Source: Lactonifactor sp. BIOML-A5 (GTDB lineage: Bacteria > Bacillota > Clostridia > Lachnospirales > Lachnospiraceae). From it: 64,000 nt of DNA. Positions 17,601 to 24,517 of this stretch are shown one piece after another. Both the position numbers and the translations under genes were made by a program. Where the stretch lies: contig NZ_WKYV01000012.1 of the NCBI RefSeq assembly GCF_009677585.1, positions 1 through 64,000 of the forward strand. Direction: 5' to 3'. The notes beneath the pieces were generated by a model, which was given only the letters and a program-made list of their open reading frames with translations, did not search any database and was not told the DNA's origin. The number at the start of each line of letters is the position of its first letter. Positions within the stretch are counted from its first letter, which is position 1.

Positions 17601-18571
17601 GAGCAAAATCAGTTAACTTTGCGGCAGACGGGACACCGGTACTCTATATGACAGCAGAGGAAGAGCTTGCACCAGAAAACCGTACCATTACAACAACAGT
17701 AACGGTAAGTGGTGACGTGGAAGAACCGGTAGAAATCAAGATAACACCCGCAGAGGCAGTGATACCCGCAGAGAGCAGTCTGCCTCTGACCGCGGCAGGT
17801 AATTATGAAGGAGAACTCACATGGAGTTCCTCAAACAGCAGAATTGCTGTAGTGGATCAGAACGGTGTGGTTACCGGTGTGAGAGTGGGAACCGCAACTG
17901 TCACAGCAGAGGACAGCAAGGGAAATCAGGGTAGTGCAAAGATTACCGTGACGAAAAAGCTGCAGCCTCACTGGGTGGCAGAGAATGGCAAGTGGAAATA
18001 CAGCAACGGTGACGGCACATATGCTGAGAACTGCTGGAGACAGATCCGTGGCCAGTGGTACCATTTTGATGGAGAAGGATATATGCAGACCGGCTGGATC
18101 CTGGACGGCGGCAAGTGGTATTATCTTAACAGGGATGGCATCATGGAAACTGGCTGGATCCTGGACGGCAGCAAGTGGTATTATCTGAGAGAGAATGGTG
18201 TGATGGCAACGGGCTGGCTGTCAGAAGGGAATACCTGGTACTATCTGAAGGCCAACGGAGCAATGGCGACGGGCTGGCTGCTGGACGGAAAGACCTGGTA
18301 CTATCTGAAAGCTAACGGAGCGATGGCGACGGGCTGGCTGCTGGACGGAAAGACCTGGTACTATCTGAAGAGCAGCGGGGCTATGGCTACGGGCTGGCTG
18401 CTGGACGGAAAAACCTGGTACTACTTGAACAGCAACGGCTCAATGGCTACCGGCTGGATTCAGGTCAGCGGAAAATGGTATTACTTAAAAGATAACGGAG
18501 CAATGGCTGCAAATACCTGGATTGGCAAGTATTATGTGAATAGTTCAGGCGTATGGACTAAGACAAAATAG
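11648..18571 (+). CDS. Giant secreted multidomain protein with two GH43 modules and choline-binding-type repeats
   Basis: A 2307-residue exported polysaccharide-degrading protein with a signal peptide ending near GAAP (residue ~27). Domain order: LamG-like 35-245; aBig-type Ig modules ~260-425; a propeller-like module ~430-600; GH43 ~700-1000; second LamG-like ~1031-1235; two aBig modules ~1255-1420; propeller-like ~1428-1600; second GH43 ~1674-1995; Big_2 ~2030-2103; cell-wall-binding repeats ~2108-2300. Both GH43 units show the N-terminal base in RADP, the WAPE(L/I)H segment and the acid in EGP, so both look active. GH43 enzymes act on arabinose- or xylose-containing glycans; the subfamily is not decided. 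The 20-residue repeats (GW...W-Y-Y-L...) are of the choline-binding type and imply surface attachment. Confidence 0.9.
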   Translation: MKKAKRAIAWMLSVIMTVGCCIPAGAAPNELEGGAKPTPLAWYPLTEDVGDYSGNDFNGELVGGATVGEDGLYLPGGGKRRDYVKLPGEIFQGEDNLTISVWLKSNTDKGNYAALFFGTPANANSVPTNYWLFNPTNPNNLFKSVFTDSDNETKPWETEAGVAAHDTSVYKNKWVHYTTVLTPDSVEGYVNGRLIGTAEKTKTVAEFGDVLEAYIGCSNYLNDPDYSGTFQDFRVYGEALDAQGVADVYQDTETVTEPIIDSLLEDAKGQLDLGELSAVTHNLELPSEGANGTAITWETSDPTVISTTGEVFLGDEAKDAILTATLSIGGRSVQREFPVHTLPQSEVSGYILGKLSLPYTISEHTVLPESIEGRAITWTSDNQAILGDDGVLHGPESGFEKVTLTAQIDLGAEGIQSKQFQVQVAETGASLAAGYTRSTSNKEIGKSMHLALSADGSAYEALHNNMGLLFAKTYNVDAEGDESKILSEPYIFRMPDGTFGIVAVRAQTSGTDAEDAGKLLFCTSEDLIDYREIGMIDLKTEGLIKAPACEYDGAKDQYRITWKGEDGNTYSNTIGDLNSLSCDDTPKESIAADKASADLGIPNAESGNVIPVTKAEAERLQNRLGEIVNTGVSLNQEQITTSTGEAADLSGIKASLTYSDGQTFQRSVDWDTTDVNWNQPGTYTVKGTIRQSDIDFPVIQDRADPNILHYNGKYYFIATDENGQGKLYIRSGKTVSELKNAQDHLILNKTGGGDMSGCLWAPELHVVNGELYIFFAASTNGAWNAVQCRLMKLKTPDADPTNADNWEAPVRVVRKDGSALYSEGITLDMTYIEENGVSYVVWAERRINPTWSSNIMIATIDPEKPYQLTSDPVRLCAPDYGWDRNTTPVDEGPFAIRNKDGQLFITFSGAGVNPSYCVGMLACTNADDMLNPDSWQKSNYPLLLSESVPGEYGPGHNSYYVNEDGNYVNVYHALPQNSGGKRHAGIREVYWSVDGTPVLDMTADEAVLPENKEVSVEVVVEGEPVVDEKELILNYDFSSVEGNIVKDMSGKGNDGEIKGKGAAVENGTMTLPGGAAGSSAGYVQLPTGMFDNQDTLTISVWLKNQTGKGNYAAMFFGTTESLPLQYWLLNPCNPSGRMKSVVTNSVNAGQPYMTEYGFSPTDGKNGVNGPVTDDSWGLYTTVIQPGFITAYFNGEKVGSVKTARNVSDFGEELVAYIGRSSYNDMFYKGQVRNVKVSADVWTQDDISKEYGKGLAELDALTLQMDKTTVVDDIALITEGAYGSTISWASSDENVIAKDGTVTRPAKGKGDAKITLTATVTNLEQSVTKEFVITVLENDPSKDLMLKAQEIDLNTYFVTSNVKLPADIDGIPITWSSSSELIKKDGTVTRPEAGKGSQEVTLTATLTQNQASAKREFKLVVVEKYSSLLTYVTTGNTQRSDALFLAALKDGTYEALNNGKAILYGNGGTQMGSPSLFRKADGTYGLIASVNNDSSSVLIYESGDLISFTNGKQAELAPGKKVKNPVCIYDGSTETYKIYWDGSDGKSYVTGTKDFNVFGETKEAAKPDSLFGITQTLPGNAVKGESNAFEVTKAEYDAVTKKYSRIKNTGISSVDGVTVEKGGDIELPSKVTASYSDGSSKDMAVEWDTGSVKLNEPGTYQVTGEVAQTEYFNPLIEERADPCVTYDEENDCYYFTASYPTRKVNDPEGYDRIVLRTAKTINGLKDAEEIVIWDEKDHPQGRYIWAPEIHKIGDTWCVLFTASLVENNVWNLKPHIITCEGTAEGGVMNPDNWGEAQRVDLVEGDQDYQGLSIDMTYFETNGQSYYAWSEKPGSANIYIATVDPSNPSKLTSKKVMLSSPDFAWEWNAGQYINEGPAVIQNDGKVYLCFSGATVDDKYCVGMLSADASSDLLDQESWTKNPYPIFTTSDCEVFGNDELGNTQVGPGHNSFTVDQAGNPVIVYHARTKGQKLGPGDGGLDDPGRHARAKSVNFAADGTPVLYMTAEEELAPENRTITTTVTVSGDVEEPVEIKITPAEAVIPAESSLPLTAAGNYEGELTWSSSNSRIAVVDQNGVVTGVRVGTATVTAEDSKGNQGSAKITVTKKLQPHWVAENGKWKYSNGDGTYAENCWRQIRGQWYHFDGEGYMQTGWILDGGKWYYLNRDGIMETGWILDGSKWYYLRENGVMATGWLSEGNTWYYLKANGAMATGWLLDGKTWYYLKANGAMATGWLLDGKTWYYLKSSGAMATGWLLDGKTWYYLNSNGSMATGWIQVSGKWYYLKDNGAMAANTWIGKYYVNSSGVWTKTK
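18092..18511 (+). repeat. Tandem 60-bp repeats encoding choline-binding-type modules (first GH43 protein)
   Basis: Seven units of exactly 60 bp encode 20-residue modules beginning GW(I/L) and containing (K/T)WYYL and a G-(x)-MAT ending. The central units are almost identical at DNA level, which favours recombination and copy-number change. Confidence 0.9.
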
Positions 18572-18593
18572 CCTAGCTGAATAATGAAGAAGA

Positions 18594-18640
18594 GATTCCC
18601 CCATAGGGCAGGCATATGCCTGCTGTATGGGGGAATTTGT
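18594..18640 (+). terminator. Terminator of the first giant GH43 gene
   Basis: A long GC-rich stem (ATTCCCCCATA with TATGGGGGAAT, enclosing GGCAGGC/GCCTGC) lies about 20 bp after the stop. The T-tract is weak and interrupted. The stem itself contains C- and G-tracts and could also be a binding site for the CsoR-family regulator encoded downstream. Confidence 0.6.
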
Positions 18641-18651
18641 ATAAATTTTAA

Positions 18652-18693
18652 CCCCCGGGGAGGCTTGAGAAACATCTTGCGGTGTAGTATCCT
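18652..18693 (+). promoter_or_regulatory. Promoter with G/C-tract operator (site 3), CsoR-family gene
   Basis: CCCCC-GGGG-AGGCTTG (18652-18667) is identical over 16 nt to site 1. It abuts -35 TTGAGA (18665-18670), followed by a 17-bp spacer and a weak -10 TATCCT (18688-18693). Its location ahead of a CsoR-family gene suggests autoregulation. Confidence 0.6.
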
Positions 18694-18733
18694 TAAACCA
18701 GCCAGGATAACAGAGAGAAAATAGAATTCACTG

Positions 18734-18763
18734 GCGGGGGACCATGGGGCGATGGTACCCCGC
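18734..18763 (+). other. GC-rich leader hairpin before the CsoR-family gene
   Basis: ACCAT/ATGGT with an outer GCGGGG/CCCCGC stem and a 6-nt loop, about 28 bp before the ATG. It could be an RNA element or, because of its G/C tracts, a second regulator site. Confidence 0.5.
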
Positions 18764-18790
18764 TGCCTCCACCAAAAAGGATGAGTATAC

Positions 18791-19075
18791 ATGGAAGACA
18801 GAAAAGAGGATAAGATTACAGGATATGACAAAGCCATCGTTCATCGGTTATCTAAGGTCATCGGCCACATGAAGTCTATACGCACTATGGTTGAAACGGG
18901 GAGAGACTGCAGTGAGGTCCTCATTCAGCTTTCTGCAGTAAAGTCAGCAGTGAATAATACCGGCAAGGAAATTTTAAAAACCTATATCACTCAGAGCGTA
19001 AGGAATGCTGTTGACGGAGAGGAACGGGACTCCATCCATAAATTGAATAAATCGATAGATAGTTTTATGAAGTAG
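18791..19075 (+). CDS. CsoR/RcnR-family (DUF156) transcriptional regulator with altered ligands
   Basis: A 94-residue all-helical repressor-type protein. The family core is visible: HRLSKVIGHMKSIRTMVE, then RDCSEVLIQLSAVKSAV. The Cys of the usual C-x24-H-x3-C copper triad is present as C40, but the His and Cys positions are Y65 and S69, and the usual GQ is G25-H26. Copper sensing in the M. tuberculosis CsoR manner is therefore unlikely. It may use C40 with H18/H26, or sense a non-metal signal as FrmR and CstR relatives do. Ribosome site AAAAGGATG precedes the ATG. Single gene with its own terminator. Probable controller of the G/C-tract sites in this window, by inference. Confidence 0.88.
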   Translation: MEDRKEDKITGYDKAIVHRLSKVIGHMKSIRTMVETGRDCSEVLIQLSAVKSAVNNTGKEILKTYITQSVRNAVDGEERDSIHKLNKSIDSFMK

Positions 19076-19100
19076 AAGGGTTTAAGTAAATATTAAAAAA

Positions 19101-19147
19101 GGGTGCTTGGGAGCGAAGATATATTTGCTCTGAAGCATCCTTTTTTA
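19101..19147 (+). terminator. Terminator of the CsoR-family gene
   Basis: GGGTGCTTGGGAGC pairs imperfectly with GCTCTGAAGCATCC, followed by six T, about 25 bp after the stop codon. Confidence 0.8.
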
Positions 19148-19539
19148 TGTGAGACGAAACAAAAAAACTTCTTTGTACGGATACCCGCTGGGGCATATCA
19201 GGCAGATGGGGCCGGCGCAGGTGAAAAGGTTAGATAACGGAACTGTGTTTCACTTATTAATGAAAAAAATATACAATCAATATCTTGACACATGTAATAT
19301 GTTTTCAATGGATTCCAGTTAATACCAGCAATAAATGAAATATTCTTTGTAAAAATGCACAAAAAAATAATTGCAACTTGAAAACTATTTACAAAATAAA
19401 ATAAAACTATTGAAAAATATTTTCATTTGTGATATAGTCTTTATAAATAAAAACGAAGTAAAAGTAAGGAAATAGTAAGGCTTAGATATGTCACAGTTTG
19501 TGTTTCTAACAAAAGTGAAATTCCACGGGAGGGATAAGA
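19148..19539 (+). promoter_or_regulatory. AT-rich intergenic promoter region of the phosphotriesterase/sugar-ABC operon
   Basis: No gene is seen here. A strong promoter lies at 19410-19438: TTGAAA, 17-bp spacer, TATAGT. The spacer start overlaps a near-palindrome TGAAAAATATTTTCA (19411-19425). Related half-sites occur upstream (GTTTTCAAT near 19300, CTTGAAAAC near 19378), suggesting a repeated operator for an unlinked regulator. The start of the region (19148-19250) shows nothing clear. Confidence 0.6.
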
Positions 19540-20517
19540 ATGAGCGTAATAGAAACCGTGACCGGACAGTCAGATGTAAGAGATGCAGGGCACTGCCAGC
19601 CGCATGAGCATGTGTACATCACGCAGACCCCGGCACTGCTTACAAATCCGGAATTGCGGATCAACAATCTGGCTGCGTCCATAAACGAACTAAAGCTTTA
19701 TAAAGAGGCGGGAGGGAACACTTTAGTAGATGCAAACCCACTTGCCACGGGAAGGGATGCCCTTGCCCTGAAAACAGCCTCAGAGGTTTCCGGAGTACAG
19801 ATCATTGCGTGTACAGGCTATCATATCCCTGTGTTTTATACTAAGGACCACTGGATATGGGATACTCCGGAAGAAAAACTAGAGGATATATTCGTAAGGG
19901 AATTAACAGAGGGAATGTTTCTGGGCGGATGCTATGGCTGGCCTTCTTACCAGACAGATATTAAAGCCGGTCTTGTAAAGGCAATGCTGACACAAGAAGG
20001 GGTAAGAGGAAGAACCAGAGTCCTTTTAAGGGCGGCAGGTCGTGCGGCAGCAAGAACAGGAACTTCTCTCATGCTCCACACAGAGTATGGGAAAGGCGCT
20101 CTGGAGGCTATACAGTATTTGAATGATCTGGGACTTGCACCGGAACGGATTCTTATATGCCATGCAGACAGGCAGGTAAAGGATCTGGACATACATGAAA
20201 AGATAGCTTCAACCGGAGTGTTTATGGAATATGATACCATAACCCTATTTGAATTTCATGATAACGAAACGGAAATCCGGATGCTTAAACACATGGTGGG
20301 CAGGGGCTTTTTAGACCAGATATTGATTTCCACAGATCCCACTGCAGATCGGCTGAAATCATACGGCGGCAGATATGGAATGGACTATATTCTAAAGACA
20401 TTTATTCCCAGATTAAAGGAATGTGGCTTTACGGAGGAGGAAATACGCCGGATTACACGGGAAAATCCGGGGAGAGCCCTTGGAAGACAACGAGTTAACT
20501 TAGTATTAACTAATTAA
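19540..20517 (+). CDS. Phosphotriesterase-family metal-dependent hydrolase
   Basis: A 325-residue TIM-barrel hydrolase of the phosphotriesterase group. The first metal pair is H22-x-H24 in QPHEHV. Further ligands appear in the LMLHTEYG and ILICHADR segments, and the catalytic Asp is in STDPTADRL. The bridging carboxylated Lys is probably in the IKAGLVKAML segment. Bacterial relatives outside pesticide degradation are often lactonases, including phospho-furanose lactonases. Being first in an operon with a ribose-type importer, it probably processes the imported sugar or a derived lactone, with the exact substrate unknown. It has a strong promoter 100 bp upstream and a GGGAGGG ribosome site. 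Acts in the cytoplasm; no signal peptide is seen. Confidence 0.85.
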   Translation: MSVIETVTGQSDVRDAGHCQPHEHVYITQTPALLTNPELRINNLAASINELKLYKEAGGNTLVDANPLATGRDALALKTASEVSGVQIIACTGYHIPVFYTKDHWIWDTPEEKLEDIFVRELTEGMFLGGCYGWPSYQTDIKAGLVKAMLTQEGVRGRTRVLLRAAGRAAARTGTSLMLHTEYGKGALEAIQYLNDLGLAPERILICHADRQVKDLDIHEKIASTGVFMEYDTITLFEFHDNETEIRMLKHMVGRGFLDQILISTDPTADRLKSYGGRYGMDYILKTFIPRLKECGFTEEEIRRITRENPGRALGRQRVNLVLTN

Positions 20518-20538
20518 AAAGTATATGGAGGAAAAGCT

Positions 20539-21672
20539 ATGAAGAGAAAGGTTGCATTTTTGTTATGCGCAGTGCTGACAGTGTCAGCTGTTTTTACCGG
20601 ATGTGGAAGTTCAAATGGAGATTCAGAGGGAGACAGTAAGAGCGCATCAAAAGAATCCGGAGGTACGAAATGGGCATCCACGGATGAGACATTTAATCCC
20701 CTCGAAGAGGAGGATGCCATTACTTTTGAAGAGCTAAGGGAAAAAGCGGGAGATATTGCGGCATCAGACAAAGAATTCAGTTTTGCGGGAAATGTAAAAG
20801 CGTTTGAAAATGTAGTGTGGCAGGAAATAGCTAACGGGTATGAAGGATTTGCAAAGGACGCAGAAACGGCAGGCAGGAAGCTTACAGTAGACACCACATC
20901 CCCTATGGGAGAGGATGATGAAGAAGGGCAGCTCTCTATCCTGAAGGATCAAGTGAGGCAGGGTGTGAATGCTGTGCTTTTATCACCTATTTCTGACGCT
21001 AACTGCCTTCCGGGGATCGAGGCGGCCCATGATGCGGATATCCCGGTATTTGCAGTGAATAATGAATTTAATGGCGCAGACATGTTTGTGGGACCCAATT
21101 CCCTGGAACAGGGACAGATCGCGGCAGAATGGGTAAACGAGAAAATAGGCGGAAAAGGAGAAGTCGCAATCGTCATGGGGATGGCGAAAACAGGTGTGAC
21201 GAGAAACAGAACGGAAGGATTTGAAGGCTGGTTTAAAGAGAACAATAAGGACGTCGAGGTTGTTGCCAAGCAAAATGCTGACTGGGACCGCTCCAAGGCA
21301 AAGGATGTAGCGGCTACCTTTCTGAAGACATACCCAGAGCTGAAAGCAATTTTCTGCAATAATGATGTCATGGCCCTTGGGGTCGTTGAAGCGGTGAAAG
21401 AGGCAAATCTGGAGCTGAATAAGGATATCTATGTAGTTGGGTGCGACGGACAGTCAGAAGCATACGACTCCATCCGTGCGGGAGAGATGGCAGCGACAAT
21501 TGATTCTTTCCCATACTATGAGGGATATATGGCAGCTGAAGTTTGTTATCGCTGGATGATCGGACAAGATGTGCCGCGTGTTGTATTTACACCCAGTAAG
21601 ATGCTGGATTCTGAGAATGTAGATAACACAGCAGAAGAAAATCTGGGATGGGAAAATCCGGTATTTGAATAA
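20539..21672 (+). CDS. Sugar-binding lipoprotein, ribose/galactose type
   Basis: A 377-residue periplasmic-binding-protein-like lipoprotein (type 1 fold) with lipobox FTGC near residue 22. Motifs such as AVLLSPISDANCLPG, NEFNGADMFVG and AIFCNNDVMALGVVEA match RbsB/XylF-type proteins. Translation start follows TATGGAGGAAAAGCT. It delivers a monosaccharide or related molecule to the ATPase and permease encoded next. Followed by a small hairpin in the 95-bp gap, which may uncouple its level from the membrane components. Confidence 0.9.
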   Translation: MKRKVAFLLCAVLTVSAVFTGCGSSNGDSEGDSKSASKESGGTKWASTDETFNPLEEEDAITFEELREKAGDIAASDKEFSFAGNVKAFENVVWQEIANGYEGFAKDAETAGRKLTVDTTSPMGEDDEEGQLSILKDQVRQGVNAVLLSPISDANCLPGIEAAHDADIPVFAVNNEFNGADMFVGPNSLEQGQIAAEWVNEKIGGKGEVAIVMGMAKTGVTRNRTEGFEGWFKENNKDVEVVAKQNADWDRSKAKDVAATFLKTYPELKAIFCNNDVMALGVVEAVKEANLELNKDIYVVGCDGQSEAYDSIRAGEMAATIDSFPYYEGYMAAEVCYRWMIGQDVPRVVFTPSKMLDSENVDNTAEENLGWENPVFE

Positions 21673-21686
21673 AAGGGGCTGGCTGT

Positions 21687-21711
21687 CTGCCGGTGCTGTT
21701 ATGCCCGGCAG
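21687..21711 (+). other. Intercistronic hairpin after the sugar-binding protein gene
   Basis: CTGCCGG and CCGGCAG form a 7-bp stem with no T-tract. It probably limits downstream readthrough or stabilises the upstream mRNA so that the binding protein is made in excess. Confidence 0.5.
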
Positions 21712-21767
21712 GGCTGCCTTTGGCTGCATCTTCCAGAGGCGGCCGAATCAGAAAGGAGCAGTGTTTT

Positions 21768-23255
21768 GTGAGTGATACGATGATTCGTTTTGATAATATA
21801 CAGAAAAGGTTTCCCGGGGTTTATGCTTTAAAAGGAGTGTCATTCTCGGTAAAAAAAGGGGAGGTACATGCACTTCTCGGGGAAAACGGAGCAGGAAAAT
21901 CGACACTGCTGAATATTCTCCACGGTGTCTTTACTGCTACAGACGGAGACGTTTATATAGGGGAAGAGAAAGTGAACTTTGAGACCCCTGTCGAGGCGCT
22001 GAAGTATGGAATTGCAAAGGTACATCAGGAGATACATATGGTAGAATGTCTGTCCGTAGGACAGAATATCGCACTGGGGTTTGAAATGCAGAAGCACGGG
22101 ATGCTGGATTATCAGGACATTTACAGAAAAACAGATGAAATACTAAAACAGCTGGGCTGCAGGTTCAAAAGTAAAGACAGCATCAGCGGGCTGAGTGTGG
22201 GGGAACTCCAGATGATAGCCATAGCCAAATCGCTTTATCATAATGCAAAGATTATATCGTTTGATGAGCCTACGGCATCTCTTTCTAATGCAGAGACAGA
22301 GAAATTGTTTGCAATTATTGAAGACTTAAAGAAAAAAGGAATTACAATACTGTATATCAGCCATAAACTGGATGAGATCTTCCGCATTGCCGATCGGGCA
22401 ACGATCCTGCGGGATGGGACTTATATCATGACAACAAAGGTTGCGGACATCACAAAGGAAGAATTGATTAAAAATATGGTTGGGCGTGATGTTTCCAGCT
22501 ATGCTGTACGACTGAAACCATCCTGTGTGCAGGAGGAGGTTGTGCTGGATGTTCGGAAACTCTGTGGGAATGGTTTCAGTGATATCAGCTTCGTACTTCA
22601 CAAAGGCGAAATCCTTGGCGTTTCAGGCCTGGTGGGCGCCAAACGCACGGAAGTCATGAGGGCTGTTTTCGGAATAGATAAAAAAATAAGCGGGGAGGTT
22701 TTCGTACATGGGAAACCGACAGATATAAAATCTCCTCAGGATGCACTTAAAAATGGAATTGGCCTGATATCGGAAAATAGAAAGAGTGAGGGTTTTGTCC
22801 CTGTTATGAGCAATGCCATGAATATGGGGCTGGCAGCCCTTCCTTCTTTTTATAAGGGGATCGGTTTAGATAAACAACTTATTTATAAGAGCTTTGAAAC
22901 CTATGGTAATAAGGTACAGCTCAACATTATGGACCCGGAGCATCTGACACAGAATTTGTCAGGCGGAAATCAGCAGAAGGTAATCCTGGCAAAATGGCTG
23001 GCAACAAGTGTAGATATCCTTATTTTCGATGAGCCGACCAAGGGAGTGGATGTGGGTGCAAAGGCTGAGATATATGCTTTGATGGAAGAATTTGTGGCGG
23101 AAGGAAAATCGATTATTATGATTTCTTCGGAGCTTCCTGAGGTCATTGGGATGAGTGACAGAATTATTGTATTAAAGGAAGGGCGCATGTCGGCTCAGGT
23201 AAACAGGGACGAGTTCAGTGAAACTGTATTGCTGGGACATGCGATAGGTGAGTAG
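21768..23255 (+). CDS. Sugar ABC transporter ATPase with two nucleotide-binding domains, RbsA/MglA type
   Basis: A 495-residue fused ATPase. Domain 1 has Walker A GENGAGKST, signature LSVGELQMIAI and Walker B ISFDEPTASLS. Domain 2 has a degenerate Walker A region (GLVGAKRTE), signature LSGGNQQKV and Walker B LIFDEPTKGVDVG, the normal asymmetric arrangement for this family. The start is taken as GTG at 21768 because AAAGGAG lies 9 nt before it; the first in-frame ATG within the conserved start is 21780, and a longer ATG start at 21693 has no ribosome site. Pairs with the permease downstream. Confidence 0.92.
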   Translation: MSDTMIRFDNIQKRFPGVYALKGVSFSVKKGEVHALLGENGAGKSTLLNILHGVFTATDGDVYIGEEKVNFETPVEALKYGIAKVHQEIHMVECLSVGQNIALGFEMQKHGMLDYQDIYRKTDEILKQLGCRFKSKDSISGLSVGELQMIAIAKSLYHNAKIISFDEPTASLSNAETEKLFAIIEDLKKKGITILYISHKLDEIFRIADRATILRDGTYIMTTKVADITKEELIKNMVGRDVSSYAVRLKPSCVQEEVVLDVRKLCGNGFSDISFVLHKGEILGVSGLVGAKRTEVMRAVFGIDKKISGEVFVHGKPTDIKSPQDALKNGIGLISENRKSEGFVPVMSNAMNMGLAALPSFYKGIGLDKQLIYKSFETYGNKVQLNIMDPEHLTQNLSGGNQQKVILAKWLATSVDILIFDEPTKGVDVGAKAEIYALMEEFVAEGKSIIMISSELPEVIGMSDRIIVLKEGRMSAQVNRDEFSETVLLGHAIGE

Positions 23256-23259
23256 TGAG

Positions 23260-24249
23260 ATGGAAAAGTTGAGAAAAGTCATGAAGTCATATACGCGGGA
23301 ATTATCCACTTTGCTGGCACTTATGATTATTATTGTGATATTTTCTGCCATAGCTCCAAGATATCTAGAGATCAGCAACTTGATGGATATTGTGGAGCAG
23401 GGGACGGTAAACGGATTTCTTGCAATCGGTGTTACCTGCGCTATTATCACGGGAGGCATTGACCTGTCGGTGGGTTCTGCCATGGCGGTCAGTATTGTCA
23501 CATGCGGCAGGCTTGCCGTGGCGGGAGTACCGCCTCTGGCTGTTGTAGTCATAGGCCTGGGGCTCGGGGCATTAATCGGAACAATCAACGGTCTGCTTGT
23601 CACAAAAATGAAATTGCAGCCATTTATTGCCACAATGGGAACAAACAGTGTTCTCAGGGGAATTGCCTACTTAATTACCGGTGGCTGGCCAGTGCTGAAT
23701 ATTCCGAAGGAATTCCGTCAGATATTCCAGTATTCGATAGTGCCGAATCTGAGAATGTCAATGATCGTACTTGTGCTGATGGCAGTGGTATATTCATTTA
23801 TTCTCAAGAAAAGAAAAACTGGTGTGTACATATATGCAATTGGGTCAAATGAAGAGGCAACGAAGCTTTCCGGTGTGAACACAGATAAATTTAAGATTAT
23901 GGCATACATGCTATGCAGTATGGGCGCGGCAATGGCCGGTATGGTAACGCTTGCCCGGCTGGGAACAGGGGAGCCTACAGGCGGCGAGGGATACGAACTG
24001 AATGCAATCGCGGCTGCGGCAATCGGAGGCACCAGTCTGGCAGGAGGAAAGGGAAGCATACTGGGGACAGTTCTGGGTGCTCTGATTCTCTCGGCACTTA
24101 AAATCGGACTGGTAGTGGTAGGCATGGACACCTTCTATCAGTATATTGCAACCGGATTGATTATTATCGTAGCTGTATATCTTGAAGTTGTACAGCAGAA
24201 AGTTTCGGGAATTTTTTCAAAGAAAAAGAAAGCTGCACAAAGAGCTTAA
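23260..24249 (+). CDS. Sugar ABC transporter permease, RbsC type
   Basis: A 329-residue inner-membrane permease with about eight to ten hydrophobic segments. It has the family motif GGIDLSVGS near residue 68, and GTSLAGGKGSILGT with ALIL near residue 265. The ATG at 23260 is preceded by AGGTGAG at good spacing; a GTG at 23248 overlapping the previous gene is an alternative. Last gene of the operon, followed by a clear terminator. Confidence 0.9.
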   Translation: MEKLRKVMKSYTRELSTLLALMIIIVIFSAIAPRYLEISNLMDIVEQGTVNGFLAIGVTCAIITGGIDLSVGSAMAVSIVTCGRLAVAGVPPLAVVVIGLGLGALIGTINGLLVTKMKLQPFIATMGTNSVLRGIAYLITGGWPVLNIPKEFRQIFQYSIVPNLRMSMIVLVLMAVVYSFILKKRKTGVYIYAIGSNEEATKLSGVNTDKFKIMAYMLCSMGAAMAGMVTLARLGTGEPTGGEGYELNAIAAAAIGGTSLAGGKGSILGTVLGALILSALKIGLVVVGMDTFYQYIATGLIIIVAVYLEVVQQKVSGIFSKKKKAAQRA

Positions 24250-24256
24250 ATAAAGA

Positions 24257-24288
24257 AAGGGTGTGACTGATGAGTCGCACCTTTTTTT
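24257..24288 (+). terminator. Terminator of the sugar-ABC operon
   Basis: Stem GGTGTGACT/AGTCGCACC (one wobble), loop GATG, preceded by A3 and followed by seven T. It lies directly after the permease stop. Confidence 0.9.
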
Positions 24289-24414
24289 CTGACACCAAGA
24301 TCTTGTTCTGCGGTGTGCTGAATTGGGAAGGCGGACACCCCCGGATGGGGATAGGGACAGGAAAAAAGGTCCCCAAAAGCCCCGGAAAAAGCGTCAGAAA
24401 AAAAGTGTATTTAT

Positions 24415-24458
24415 CACCCATAGGGGGGCTTGCAAAGAAAAATACCAGGATTTATGCT
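24415..24458 (+). promoter_or_regulatory. Promoter with G/C-tract operator (site 4), methyltransferase/Nik operon 2
   Basis: CACCC-ATA-GGGGGG-CTTG (24415-24432) abuts -35 TTGCAA (24430-24435), with a 17-bp spacer and -10 TATGCT (24453-24458). A further C-tract/G-tract pair lies at about 24337-24350 without a linked -35. Same design as sites 1-3. Confidence 0.65.
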
Positions 24459-24517
24459 GTGCATATGCCAATTGTGAAATAGACGGCACAGGACTGGCAA
24501 TACGCAAGGAGGAGACT

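Noticed and set aside
24323..24517. N-terminal extension of the third methyltransferase
   Set aside because: It is Lys/Arg-rich, runs through the operator and promoter, and a perfect ribosome site precedes the internal ATG at 24518.
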